From: Litsea cubeba
Lineage: Eukaryota > Streptophyta > Magnoliopsida > Laurales > Lauraceae
Direction: 5' to 3'
NCBI GenBank assembly: GCA_012931725.1
Contig: CM022947.1
Coordinates: 27,430,220 to 27,494,219 of the forward strand
DNA: 64,000 nt
Shown here: piece by piece, positions 33,885 through 45,589 of the stretch
Numbering within the stretch: position 1 is the stretch's first letter
How the letters are laid out: each line of letters starts with the position of its first letter
Made by a program: the position numbers and the translations under genes
The notes under the pieces: model-generated
Told to the model about the DNA's origin: nothing
Seen by the model: only the letters and a program-made list of their open reading frames with translations
Databases searched by the model: none

Positions 33885-33894
33885 CTATTTATAG
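33885..33894 (-). promoter_or_regulatory. TATA box of the antisense gene in element A
   Basis: CTATAAATAG on the minus strand in the same relative place as in element B. Confidence 0.65.
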
Positions 33895-34206
33895 AAGGGG
33901 AAAACCCTCATTTGGGTACCGCCTCCGAATTCGAAGAGACACTTCAAAGCCCGTGCCCGTCAATCAATGAGACAACCGTCAATCAATGAGACAACGCAAT
34001 CGGCGCAGAAACTACGCGTGTAGCCGTCAGCTCGGTTCCAAAGGCGGACAGGGCAGGGCATTTATTGCTTTAAAGAGTTGAAGCGACACCAGGCATAAAG
34101 AGTTGAAGCGACACCAGGTAATGATCACAGTATCCCCAGACGGATTCTTCTAGCTTTCAACCCCTAAAGGCTAGCACACTTCAGAGGTCAAAACCTAGGG
34201 GGCAAT

Positions 34207-35151
34207 TGTGTGGGGTGATTTCCAGAACCACAGGATTAAGTTAATCGCAGCCATCAGATGAGGTTAAGCATTCTCACGTGCCATCCTCGTGCCATCCACG
34301 TGGCACCAGGCTCACCCCGGCTACCAGGTTGAGGGCCTCGGCCGAAGTCAAGCATCTCCGGGCCCTCAGCGCCGAACTGGCCCACCTCGGGCGTCACCTC
34401 GGCAAGGAGCTCCACCTCGGCTGGGCCACCCCGGGTATCATCCCGGCCGCAAACTCCACCCCGGCTGAAGAGGCCGTGACAGAAGCCGAAGCAAGATAGA
34501 ACCTTCACTTGCGCCCCTCTTCCCCCCACGTCATCAGGCACGTGGAGGAACAGGGGCACGAGCTGGTGGGACAGACGCGACATCCAGCCGCCCACGATCT
34601 TCGCCAGATCCCTGACAGAGTCCCATCCAGCGGCTGAAGCCACATCAGGGCAGGGCCCGAGGGCAGATCCGCTGGTACTCCTACCGCCAAAGGCGCCCAA
34701 CAGGATCTGGCCCAACAAGATGTGCATTAAATGCGATGTGGGCTGACCCGACGGGCATTTAATGCATAGTGGGCTGGATTGGACCACAATTAATGCAATG
34801 TGGGCTGATCATGACTTCCCAGTCAAATCGCGGGACCCACACCAAAATATCTCCTAAAAGATACGTTCCACACTCTATAAATAGAGGTTCAAACCACCAT
34901 CAAAGGTATGCCATTTTTTCATACACAGAGCCGTTACTCTGTCTCTCTTCTTCCTCTCCTTCCATTGTTCCAGTTCCCATACTGACTTTGGCATCGGAGA
35001 GCCTTGCGCCGCTCAGGCCAGGGTCCTCTGACCGTTTGTTCTTCCCTTTCAGGCTTCCGGACGGCATCCAGACATTCCAGACACCATCATCTTCTCGGAT
35101 AAGTCCTATAAGGCACCCTCTTATTGTGGGTCTTAATTTTATGCACCTACA
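34207..35151 (+). repeat. 3' LTR of gypsy element A
   Basis: 945 bp, TGTGTGGGGTG to CCTACA, followed directly by the CTTGC duplication. TATA box at 34875-34884. Confidence 0.95.
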
Positions 35152-35156
35152 CTTGC

Positions 35157-35772
35157 AAATCATCGAAACGATTCTTCGCCTTGTCATATGCTGAAATAGG
35201 CCTCCACCGAAACCCAAACCAAATTCATAACTAGATTTGAACCAACATGCGGATACTTGAAAATCCACTATGGGGTCACATTACCTAAACTATGCATCTT
35301 GAATCTCATCCCCTTCAGTCGTACATCATCGAATTTTAGTTCAATTTGAGTGCATCCCACCCTTACATTGATCTAAATCACTATTTCAATTATTTGCTCA
35401 ATCTAACGATGGGACCCATTGAACTGAAATTTAAGAATAGAGCAACAAAGGGCATGGGATTCGAGATGAAGGGTTTGGATTAGAATCATGTGGGCCCCAT
35501 AGTGGAGTTCTAGGCATCCGTTACAGGAAATCCTATCACATACACTATGGAGGATCCAATCTCTTTTAAGGGTTATACGAATAAAGAGGTAGAGGTATTA
35601 GATTGACTTCAAATTTGATATATAGGTTTGCCCACTTGGATCTTTTGATCCACGTCTATTCCATGACGAATAGAGCCCCAAGGTGAGCACCACTAGGTGA
35701 TTTGCATGGTAAGCTTGTAAGGATAGAGAGAGGTGTGGCCAGTGCGTAACACCCACCCCCCCAACAACCCCC

Positions 35773-35803
<31 letters not shown>

Positions 35804-36455
35804 AAAAAAAAAAAAAAAACGTTTTCAACACTAATCCGAGTGGGCTTGACTATAGGATCAGCTATCCATTTTTTCTTTTTTTATATAAAACTGTTGAACT
35901 TGTCGGCTACCGATGAAGGGGTTAGGATTATGGGGTTAGGATTATCATATCGGCTTCAAATTTTATGCAGAGGTTGGGCCATCTAGATCTTTTGATTCCC
36001 CAACATCATCCCTGACATCATCCCAGATTTGTCATACACCATAGTGAGCCCAATTGGGAGGGACGGTTTTTTTTTTTTTAAAAAAAAACAAAAAAACTCT
36101 ACGAGAGTTTTCTAGCACTCTTATATATAATGAATTCTGAAGAACTCCCCCTTTTTAAAATCTCCCCCCTTTTGCTCCCTTATGTTTTTAGGGCGTGGAG
36201 CTCACATTAAGCCAATCCAATCATTTTCACACACACTGCCCCTGGTGAATTGTTATAAAGCCCAAATTTTAACACTCATCCAACTTTTACTCACCATTGG
36301 ATTTAAATCAAAAGAAAGTGATGCCTCTAAAATAATCAAACTTTGGGGCCATAGGTCAAGATATTAGGATAATCTAATGGAGTTGAGATTTTCCATATAA
36401 GTAGATCTCATCTAGATTATTCCATCCAACAACATCACATAGGTGTCATACACCA
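35157..36455 (+). other. Distal intron 1 of the SPIRRIG-like gene; homopolymer tract
   Basis: No coding signal. 35768-35793 is 26 C and 35794-35819 is 26 A, a striking double homopolymer. The last 350 bp are the left copy of a direct repeat (see 36101-37417). Confidence 0.6.
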
Positions 36456-37417
36456 TAATGAGCTAGGGCTTTCAATCGGGTCGTGTTAACGAATTCGGGT
36501 TGCGGGTCAAACGAATTCGGGTTAGAATCACCTCAACCCGAACACGATCCATTAAGAAAACGGGTCAAAAAACTAAACACAAACCCAATTCGTTTATTTA
36601 ACGGGTCATACGACATGACCCGTTAACCCGTTAATTTTGAAAAAAAATATTCATTAAACTTAAAAAGTATCTTTTTTCTAAATCATGGAGCCATACTTTA
36701 TGTTTTGAGGCTATGCCCATTTTCTAAGTAAATGTTGTATCTCTTTTGATTAAGTGCATCTTCCACTGAATAAAAGTTATGTCACCCATACTTTAATTTT
36801 TTGCATGGTAATGTGATGCACACTTAGCAGCATGACTTTTTGGCGGGTTGTATCGGGTCGTAATGGGTTCCCGGGTTTATTCGTGAACGACCCATTAATT
36901 TAACGGGTTAACGGGTCCGACCCTTAACGACCCAAACCCATTAAGGGGTCACCCAAATCCGTTAATATCGTGTGGGTTCGTGTCGTGTTAACGGGTCGTG
37001 TGACATTTTGGCAGCCCTATAGTGAGCCCAACTGGGTAGGTTTTTTTTTTTTTTTAATCTCCAGGAGTTTTCTAGCACTCATATATATAAGGAATTCTAA
37101 AAACTCGACATTTGAAAATCTTTCCTTTTTTCTCCCCTATGTTTTTAGTGCGTGGAGCCAACCTTAAGCCAATCCAATCATTTCACACATTACCCCCTGT
37201 GAATTGTTATGAAGCCCATATTTGACACTCATCCAACTTTTACTTACCGTTGCATTAAAGTCAAAAGAAAATGATGTCTCTAAAACCATTAAACTTTGGG
37301 GCCATAGGTAAAGGGGTCAGAATAATCTAATGGAGTTAAACAATTTCACATAAGTAGATCTCATCTTGATTATTCCATCCAGCAGCATCCCATAATTGTC
37401 ATACGCCATAGTGAGCC
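36101..37417. repeat. ~360-bp direct repeat split by a MITE
   Basis: 36101-36463 and about 37060-37417 are clearly similar copies (shared TTTTCTAGCACTC, GCCAATCCAATCATTT, AACTTTGGGGCCATAGGT, GTAGATCTCATCT). The left copy ends where a MITE is inserted. The right copy has no insert at its own end and continues into another MITE cluster. Confidence 0.7.
36464..37019. mobile_element. hAT-type MITE, 556 bp
   Basis: Short inverted ends TAGGGCT ... AGCCCTA enclose sequence rich in (A)ACCCGTTAA / TTAACGGGT motifs. An 8-bp duplication with one mismatch flanks it (TAATGAGC at 36456-36463, TAGTGAGC at 37020-37027). Eight-bp target duplications are characteristic of hAT elements. No coding capacity. Confidence 0.75.
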
Positions 37418-37429
37418 ATGTATATATAT

Positions 37430-37748
37430 ATATATATATGTGGGAGATGATCCTATGAGAGTTAAAGTGGGGCCCCCATCACAGTGTCTCTCACGGTAAG
37501 GGGTGAGAGTTAACTTTCAAAAGATTATTACTTTCCATATTATATTATATATATATATATAGGGAGATGCTCATATAGGAGCATCTCGCACCTTCCTATG
37601 AGAGCTAGGGTGGAAAATGTGAGGGCCCCTACCTTAACTCTCATAGTAAGGTGAGAAATGCTCTCATAGGAGCATCCTCACCTAAATGTGAGGGGCCCCA
37701 TCCTAGCTCTTATAGTAAGGTGAGAGATGCTCTCATAGGAGCATCTCC

Positions 37749-37780
<32 letters not shown>

Positions 37781-38610
37781 AATATTCATATGCATCTTTC
37801 CCTCACCATAGAGTGAGGGACACTCACCTTTTTACATATGAAAAGTGCATTTTGTACCTCACCCTATGTACTTGAAAATTTTCAAAAAGGAAAGTGTCCC
37901 TCACCCTATGGTGAGGGAAAGATGCATATGAATGTTCCCCTATATATATAAGAGTATCTCCGACCTTACTATGAGAACTAGGGTGGGGGCCCCTCACAAA
38001 GGGTGGGGGCCCTCACAATTAAGTTGTTGGGATTGGAAATGGAGGTGAGGGGCCCCCAACCTAGCTCTCATTATAAGGTGAGAGGTGGTCTCATAGGAGC
38101 ATCCACCATAGCTCTCATAGTCACGTGAGAGATGCTCTCATAGGGAGTCTCACTGTGGGCCCCACTAGGTGCTCCGCACTGTAAGTTGTAAGAAAGGTCC
38201 TTACAGGACCAGATCCCATATATATATATAGGGAAATATTCATGTGCATTTATCCCTCATCATGTTATGGTGAGGGACAACATAGTAGGGTTGACTTTAT
38301 AACACATCCGAACCATTCACACACAAAGATCCCCTTAAGTACACTAGACCCATTAAATTTTCACCAATCCAAATGGATTGGACCGTTGGATCGAGGGTCA
38401 AATTTTTTCCTTTAATATAAAGTCATTAAATTTGTGGGTCACAGATGAATGAGTTAGAGGCATGGGATTGACCCCAAATTTGATATATGGTCTCATCCAA
38501 AGTGTCTCTTCCCATCCCCCACAAGTCCTATGATTAGTGGGTCCCTAGGTGGGCCCCATTAAGTTTGTCCCTCACCATATGGTGAGGGAAGGATGCACTT
38601 GAATATCATA
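37430..38610. mobile_element. Cluster of foldback MITE-like elements between TA microsatellites
   Basis: (TA)n runs at about 37423-37437, 37545-37559, 37749-37776, 37941-37949 and 38219-38228 separate related palindromic units. 37777-37942 is a foldback: its left arm (ATTCATATGCATCTTTCCCT then CACC) is the inverse of its right arm. 37561-37748 begins GGGAGATGCTCATATAGGAG and ends in its inverse. 38230-38608 has ends related to the 37777 unit around a 260-bp core. No ORF of note. Confidence 0.6.
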
Positions 38611-39514
38611 TGCTCTTTAGGTGCATAGGCTCATATAAGCAATTTGCAGTTTAACTTGTGGGGCCCACCTAGGGCCACATTAATAATTTATGGGAAATTG
38701 GGGATTGGAAGATTTGTTTATCCCACCTATGTACAAAATTTCAAGTCCATCATATCACCCTACTGGTCCTTTTAACGGTTATAAAATACATCATTTTTTC
38801 CAATTTCAACCAAATAGTTTTTCCCATTCGGATTGATCAGAGGAGGTCGACTCACAAGAGTTGGGACTCATCTAATGCATTGGCGGTTGATCTCACCTGA
38901 AAATTCTACCCCCCCCCTCACTCTCTCTCTCTCTCTCTCTCCACACACAATTGTGCTCACTTGTTTCATGGAGTCTCCTACTGACTCCCTTGTGGCGCCC
39001 ACGTGGTATAATACCAACCATGGGAAAAGTGGGGGATTGAAAGATCTAGATGAAACCTACATGTTTGAGAATCTCAACTCTATAAGATTAGCTTAACACT
39101 TTGATCCATGTTTTTTTTTGGGAATTTCAGTCCAACATGGAATAAAGATTGGTTTTGTGTCAAATTTGGGCTTATGCCAATTTATGACGGATAGTGAGCG
39201 TAAAAGGGATTGAATTGATCATACGGGTTCCACGTGCTGAAAAGGCCTCAATGAAGATCACATAAAATAATCCTTCTTGACACAGCCAATTCTTCTGGAC
39301 AAGTTCGAGCATTATTTAGACTTGGTGAACAAATTTCTTCTCACTTGTGTAGCGCTCCTTTTAGAGTTCTATATTTTTTTTCCACTTCTCCACAAGCCAC
39401 AAACACAACACTAGTGAGCTTGTCGAAGATAAAATTTTTTCTTAGGTGCATTCTGTTTAAACATTTACTTCTAATGCCCTCATCATTTGGAACTTATATG
39501 ATGTTTTGATGAAG
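38611..39514 (+). other. End of intron 1; no gene
   Basis: Non-coding; includes a CT microsatellite at about 38918-38940. The acceptor before exon 2 is preceded by a weak pyrimidine tract. Confidence 0.55.
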
Positions 39515-39587
39515 GAGAGAGAAACATGAATTGGAGTTGGAGTTCAAGAGATACTGGGAAGAGTTTCGTTCTTCTACTTCTGAGAAG
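39515..39587 (+). CDS. SPI: SPIRRIG-like gene, exon 2
   Basis: Encodes (R)EKHELELEFKRYWEEF then RSSTSEK, the conserved segment before the ARM-like region. The intron phase (one base completes Arg) allows acceptors ending at 39514 or 39517; I chose the first AG. The donor is gtcagt at 39588, phase 0. Confidence 0.8.
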
Positions 39588-39663
39588 GTCAGTTGTCGTT
39601 GGTTTTCTTTGTTTATGAAATTTGGATTCTAATAGGATTTTATGTTTTTTTTTTCATTTGCAG

Positions 39664-39749
39664 GAAAAAGAAGCGGCCTTAAACATGGCTGTAGATGTGT
39701 TCTGTAGAATAATGAAGCAGCTACCTAATTTAGCTCATTCAATTAACAC
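39664..39749 (+). CDS. SPI: SPIRRIG-like gene, exon 3
   Basis: After a T-rich tract and cag, the exon reads EKEAALNMAVDVFCRIMKQL then PNLAHSIN plus AC (phase 2). The intron before it is only 76 bp, in contrast to its neighbours. Donor gtatgt at 39750. Confidence 0.85.
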
Positions 39750-41054
39750 GTATGTGCGAGTTTCTTTTCTTCCATTTCAAATTTCTTTGGCATTTTTGCG
39801 GTGTATGCATTGCAAATCTTCTTTCTTCTTTTTTTTTTTTTTGGGTATGTGAAAGGAGGATTATGCACTTTGTGGTAAGAGGAATTAGAATTATTCAGAA
39901 AATCTTACATCATTTTTTTCTAGATTGGGTGAATAGTATGGTACGCATGTGACAACCTACCCACCCATGGATCAATCCTTAGGCGCTGTGTGAAATGAGA
40001 CACCCTTGCCACTAGGGTGTCTTGGGAAATTGTACTTTATATATAGGAGCTATGAATCTATAGTAAGTTTTCTTCTAATATAGTTGAACAGTTTTACTTG
40101 TATTTTAATCCACATAACATTTTAGTGCCGGTTAAGATATGATTAGGAACATTTAGGCTTTATTTCTTTACTAAAATTTATGACAGGAGTTTGGCGTGTT
40201 GGTGCTTTTTGGAGATGATGTGATGGCTTGTCCACTACCATTTGCAGATGCTATATATCAAGATTTTAGCCACCTAAAAGGTCTTAAATGACCTTTAGAA
40301 TACCTGGTATTCCACTCCCTTTGCTTTTTGGTGAATTTCTGGATGCTCAAGTACAAACTAGGATTCAGAAATTCCACCATGCAAGAGAAATTAAAAACTC
40401 TCCAAACAAGAACTCTCTAAATTCTAGTAAAGAAGCAGGCCCTTAGATTCCCCAATGCCGATCTTATGTGCACGTGCACACAGCATGTGACATGTAGAAT
40501 GGAGCAATGAGATAACTGAAACCATAATGGCTGATATTGGGCCATTTTGGCAAGGGAGGAACCAACAATTTTCTTTTGGTAGTGGGGGAGGAGAGGGAAG
40601 TGGGAGATGGGTTGGCAAAATAAAATCCTTTAAGAGGAATTTGCAAATTTTAGTAACAAAATATACAAGAAAAAATATTGAAGGCTTGGACTGATAAGAA
40701 AATATTCTAAACTGCTCAAAATAAGTTTCCCTTCTTGCATGGACGCTCATGAAATTTTATTTCTATAGAATTTTGGCCAACATTCAGATAGATCACTTAC
40801 AAAAGACGTGGAGAAAATATTATTAAAAAAACTAGCATATAATTGTGATCACTTTGAAAGTGGGCCCCATCTCTTATTGGAGTTCAGTTGGGAAGGACCC
40901 ACAAAAGACGGGGCCATTTACTTTGAGCAATTCAAATTTTCATAAATAGGCCCCACTAAGAAGCCTCGTGAGTTTCTCGCTTGTTCTAATAAATTTTTTT
41001 TTATTTAAAAAAAAAAGCCCGATTGATCCAAAAACTTACAGTAACATTCAAATT
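39750..41054 (+). other. Proximal intron 3; no gene recognised
   Basis: AT-rich sequence with scattered T-runs. Open stretches on the minus strand near 40424-40750 show no known domain and look like chance. Confidence 0.55.
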
Positions 41055-41430
41055 ATCATCATCATTGTCATCGTCGTCATGATCATCACTACCATCATCA
41101 TCATTAGGGTCATCACCATCAAAGCCTTGTCCCAATTATGTTTGGGTCAACTACATGAATTCTACTTCTCCATTCCAATCTATTTGGGGCCAAGTCCTCT
41201 GAAAGGTTGCACTTCTTCATATCTATCCTCACCATCATCCATGTCCTCTTATGCGTTCCCCCTTTCCTTGTATATAGAAACTTTATTCTCAAAAGCGCCA
41301 TTGTTAGCTTGCATTGGACATATCTAAACCATCTCAAACGAGTCTATCTTAATGATTTTGAAACACTAAACATAATATGTGCATTGATGTATACCCACCA
41401 ATGGGACTCGAATTTAAAATCTGGATGATT
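41055..41430 (-). mobile_element. RTE-type LINE, 3' end fragment
   Basis: On the minus strand the frame 41337-41119 reads RTWMMVRIDMKKCNLSEDLA, LEWRSRIHVVDPN and ends just before a (GAT)n-rich tail (plus strand CATCATCATT at 41057-41120). This is the C-terminus of plant RTE-clade ORF2 followed by its simple-repeat tail. 5'-truncated. Confidence 0.7.
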
Positions 41431-41649
41431 AAAAAAAGTGCATCACTATTTTCTATCACCGTAAAGTTTTTTACTCCAAACGGATGTTCTTGCAGTGAGA
41501 TAATCATTTCCAAGGCATATGTTTAACATAAAAAATGATGGCATAACTTACATTAGAATGAGATTTTAGGTGATGATAGAACTCAAAGAGACAATATTTT
41601 TAAATGGTTCTAGAATTTAAACATGGTTCCATTGCAAACAATCATGGTT

Positions 41650-42280
41650 TATAGCTTGTGAGTGAGAGTTAGGAATAGAGACACTATCCAAGTGGTAGGA
41701 AGTAATGTACTAGAAAACCCATAATGCTCAAGAGAAAAACCATAACGACTGGGAAGACAAGAGGATCAAGCGGACATGCAAAGCATTGGTGGGCCAAGAT
41801 CAAGTTTTGCTGCCGTGAGTGGCCTATATGCGCATCTTCATAGTTCCTCTAAACATAAACAATCCTTCTCTTAAACTTTGTGAATGATGGAAAGGCGAAT
41901 ATGTGGGTAGCAATGTGAAAGTAGATGAAGTTAGATCAAGATGATTTAGAAAAAAATATTGATTTTCCATAAATAAATCATTATGAGAAGTACAATATGC
42001 TGGGCATTTGGATCATAGCAGAGAAAACCCTTTTGGTGAGGAGCATAGCCTAAAAAGGCATACTTAGCTGATTGGACTGAAAGTTTATGATGGTCTGGGG
42101 GTGGAAGATGCACAAAATGGACATAACCAAAATTGTGAAGTTGAGTACTAGGGATGGTGGGAAAAGAGACGATAGAAGGAGACTGATTCTATAATTTAGT
42201 AGATGGAAAACGGTTAATAAGATGAACTACCGTGGAAATCACTTCTACCTAGAATCTTGATAGTACAATGTATTCTAAAA
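41650..42280 (-). pseudogene. Copia relic R1, integrase C-terminal part
   Basis: The minus strand reads LINRFPST, HNFGYVHFVHLPPPDHHKLS, AKYAFLGYAPHQKGFLCYDP, matching the block after the integrase core in Copia polyproteins (compare HTFGCVCFVHLPTHERSKLS in the Copia near 61880). Stops and shifts are frequent. It continues at 46323 on the other side of the 4-kb insertion. Confidence 0.7.
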
Positions 42281-43431
42281 GGGGGATTCTAAATGCACCC
42301 ACCCTACCTGCTATTTAAACCCACCCTAGATAAAATCACCTAACATCTGTGTACGGAAGGGAATGGTCATTGTCTTTTTTAAGTCATGCACGTGATTGAT
42401 TGGATTGGACCGATGAAAATTACTGTGTGTCTCTCACTTTGTGGAACAATGTCAGACAAGCATAGCACGTGTAAGAATAAAAATTGTTCCTTAGCCAGTT
42501 TGTATGTCAAGATAAACAGTGTTCTTGACCTGGGTTATGCAGGAGTGGCAAAACCCGACCCACAGTCATGGTTTAGAAGCACCTCATGACCTATGATTAT
42601 GTTAGGGTCAACCCTCATAACCCACTTTCCCAATTTAAATGAATTGGTTTAAATCCAATCCACATACATAAACTCATTCAAACAATTTAGTAGTTTAATA
42701 TTTTGATAGTTAGAATAGTTTATTTTATATGGATTTTTGGCCTATGATTTCAGTCAAATATAACCTTAGTATATCAAATGAATTTGGTTTAGGATGTGAT
42801 TCTATAAATTGGGTTGAGTTAAATGGATTGAACCACATTGAATGTGGGTCAAACGAATTAGGTTGAGTTGACCCACAACGTGTGTGCATTGAAATTACTT
42901 GACGGTAGATACATACGGACCATGTAGATATGCCTTGTCAATTAGACCCATTTTGACCTAGCTTGACCTGGTTACCACCCTATAGCTAGGTTCATTCAAA
43001 CATCAGCCACCATTGAATTTATCATAATAAATCTGCGTGATATATATAGTTGTTACATTTTGAAGAAATATTTCAGTTACTCTTAATTAATCCTTGTGAA
43101 AATTCTTCCATCCCCATGGTTCCTTTGATTGTCATGCATCATGAGGATCCCTCAAGATTTGATCTACACTCTATTTTCCTACAAATAATTAGTTTCATTA
43201 CATATGTGTGGTGGATGTTCCAACCTTTGACCCATTTTTACTTATTTGGTTGTCTAAAATAGACTTACTGGTTTCAATCATAAAAAAATATCTAATAAGT
43301 GAATATTTTTGAAATAGTTCATTAACTTTAAATATATCTATAACTGGGTCTTTTGATAAAAACATACACTTTATAACGTCAAGAGGTCATCAAAAGTAAT
43401 AAAAGCATGTAAAATGGATGTTTTACTCTTA

Positions 43432-44305
43432 GGGCACGTTTGGCAACCGTCATCGCCGTGGATTCCTCACCCAAAATCCGCGATCCCGCGGGTTTTCATG
43501 TTTAGATCAGCATGGATTTGGAGAGGAGGGAGAGGAGACTTCTTCTCTTTTGATTATTTCTGGAATCGGACCCTCCCCCTTCGGATTTTCTTATTCCGCG
43601 CGCTGAAGGATTTGCGGAGCTACAGTGCAATGAGGCGTTAATATTGGGCAGAGCGGTTTTTGCATTTTTTGGGTCTCTATGGACCCCACAATCAAGATCT
43701 GAACCGATAAAACTGTTAAGAAGGTCCAAAACGGTCAGCTCACCAAATTTCAACCGTTGATCATTCTTAGATCTTGAGATATTTGTATAAACGTCTGAAC
43801 CGTTCGATGACAATTTCTGATATGCTGTGGGCCAAAAAAGGGGATTAAATCCAGTCCATTTTTTTTTATTTTTTGGTCCATGTGGTTACCACAATCATGA
43901 TCTGAACCAATAGTTATTTCTAGGAGGTCAAACACGGCTAGTTGACCAAATTTCAACCGTTGATCATTCTTAGATCTTGAGATATTTGCAAAAAGGTCCA
44001 GGTACTAAAATATTAAATTCTTATTCTTGTGGGCCCCCTTTGCACGATCGGAACCGTTTATATTTTCTAGATGACCACAAAGTACTTTGAGGTGAAAGTT
44101 AAGGTATTGATTTTTCATTGATTTTGAAAATTTTTATAAAACATATTTATAACCATTGGATTATATATTCTACAATTTGTAGGAATCCTCCCTCCATCCA
44201 AACATGAAACTCTCTTCGGGAATCCTACTAGAGGATTGTGGCTTTCTTTGGAGATGGAGAGAATCCTCTAAATAAAGGATTCTTCTACAGTTACCAAACG
44301 TGCCC
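43432..44305. mobile_element. PIF/Harbinger (Tourist-like) MITE, 874 bp
   Basis: Ends GGGCACGTTTGGCAACCG and CAGTTACCAAACGTGCCC are inverted repeats, flanked by the target duplication TTA (43429-43431, 44306-44308) typical of PIF/Harbinger. Internally a ~200-bp unit containing TTTCAACCGTTGATCATTCT is present twice (43697-43800 and 43898-44000). Confidence 0.75.
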
Positions 44306-44389
44306 TTAGAAGAATTATTACAGCTATTCATGCATCCCATGTAAAATAATACATACCATAGTTAAAATGGATGTTTTAAATACTTACGA

Positions 44390-44629
44390 TATCTCATCGG
44401 GTTGCACACCAGAAAATTCGTTTGTAACATTTTCATCCACATTTTCGTCTTCTTGTATTATTTCGTTTTTGAGAATATCATCCTGACAACAATATACATT
44501 CACTTGAGCATCTGCAATTAATAAAAAATATTTCCTGAAATAATTAAAGAATTGTATATTTACCAGATCACTTGAACCACTTAACAATCGCAGATCATTG
44601 GCCCAAATCCTCAGTTGATCCAAATTCAT
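44390..44629 (-). pseudogene. Two-exon gene fragment inside the MULE-like element
   Basis: On the minus strand ATG at 44629 opens MNLDQLRIWANDLRLLSGSS plus DL, then a gtaaatat donor. After tgcag a second exon reads DAQVNVYCCQDDILKNEIIQ and an Asp/Glu/Asn-rich run ending QPDEI before gtaagt. CT-rich 5' leader sequence (44770-44800 on +) precedes it. It resembles the 5' end of a gene whose 3' part was deleted; N-termini of FAR1/MULE-type proteins are often acidic like this, but I cannot identify it. Confidence 0.35.
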
Positions 44630-45589
44630 ATCTTCTGCTGGTATTTATATTCTGAAGTTAAAAATTAAAAGTCAGAGAATATATTCCCTGAAAACAGAGA
44701 ATATATTCCCCGAATATTACGGGGCAGAAACAGGATCCTTTGCTGTCTCTCTTTAAAATAATGAAGATATTTGAAGGAGAGAGAGAGAGAGCGAGAGAGT
44801 AACTTGTAAAAAGAGAGAGTGCAGACAAGTGATTTCTATCCATGGATGTGACCAGTCAAGTCATCACTTTATGCAGGTGTGCTCATCTTGTATGATCCAG
44901 ACCATTCATTTATTGAGACCCACCAAATGTTCTGATAATTGGGTCATAAAAATATGAATGGTTCCTTATTTAGCATAAAAGCAAAGGCCAAATTAATCAC
45001 ATTATTAGGATTGATTGGAGAATGTTTCATTGCCATGTGAATTGGAGCACTGGAGCCACACCTTATAGAATGTTTAGTCTAAATGGAATGCCCATAATTT
45101 GTGGGCATTATGTCACAGATTATTATTGAAGCAAATTCCTTTGTTTTTTTCCCCTTTGTTGGTTTTGGGTCCACTGTTGTGAACTATTCAGTTCCTACTC
45201 AGGCACGAAAAAAAAAAAAAAAACCCCTAATCACAACTCACAGACCATTTTCTATCTGGAATAAATTCAACTATTACAATTATAAGAGAAGAAATAGATG
45301 AAATGCAGAAGAAAAGAGGCAAATTGACAAAACCCCTCTTTCGAATATCTTTCCTTGAAGAAAAAAGTGTACCTGACTGCTACCCCAAGTGTTATGGACT
45401 TATGGGGACTTGGGGTCGAGATATTTTCTCAAACAGATCACGCGTCGTTTACTTCTAGTTTCAACAGCTGAAAATGAGAGATTAAAGGAGAAAAGAGAAG
45501 AAGAATAAAATGAAGGAAAACTGGAAGTCTGGAGTGGGTGGGGAGTCTGGAAAGGTTTTAAAAAAATGTGGTGTTTTAAAGTTGGTTTT

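Larger units (their letters stand above)
11780..35151 (+). mobile_element. Gypsy element A: Tat-type LTR retrotransposon, hosting element B
   Basis: The ends are proven by a 5-bp target-site duplication CTTGC at 11775-11779 and 35152-35156. LTRs are 11780-12723 and 34207-35151. The order is LTR, PBS, gag, protease, RT, RNase H, second RNase H, integrase, tandem-repeat array, antisense gene, PPT, LTR. The second (archaeal-type) RNase H, absence of a chromodomain and an antisense gene place it in the Tat lineage of Ty3/gypsy. Without the 10.9-kb insertion (element B plus one TSD copy) A is about 12.5 kb. It lies in intron 1 of the SPIRRIG-like gene in the same orientation. By eye the LTRs differ at about ten positions, so insertion is recent. 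Its pol frame is broken, so it is non-autonomous now. Confidence 0.95.

Noticed and set aside
40424..40750. Minus-strand 108-codon ORF in intron 3
   Set aside because: Pro/Phe-rich, no domain, no supporting signals.
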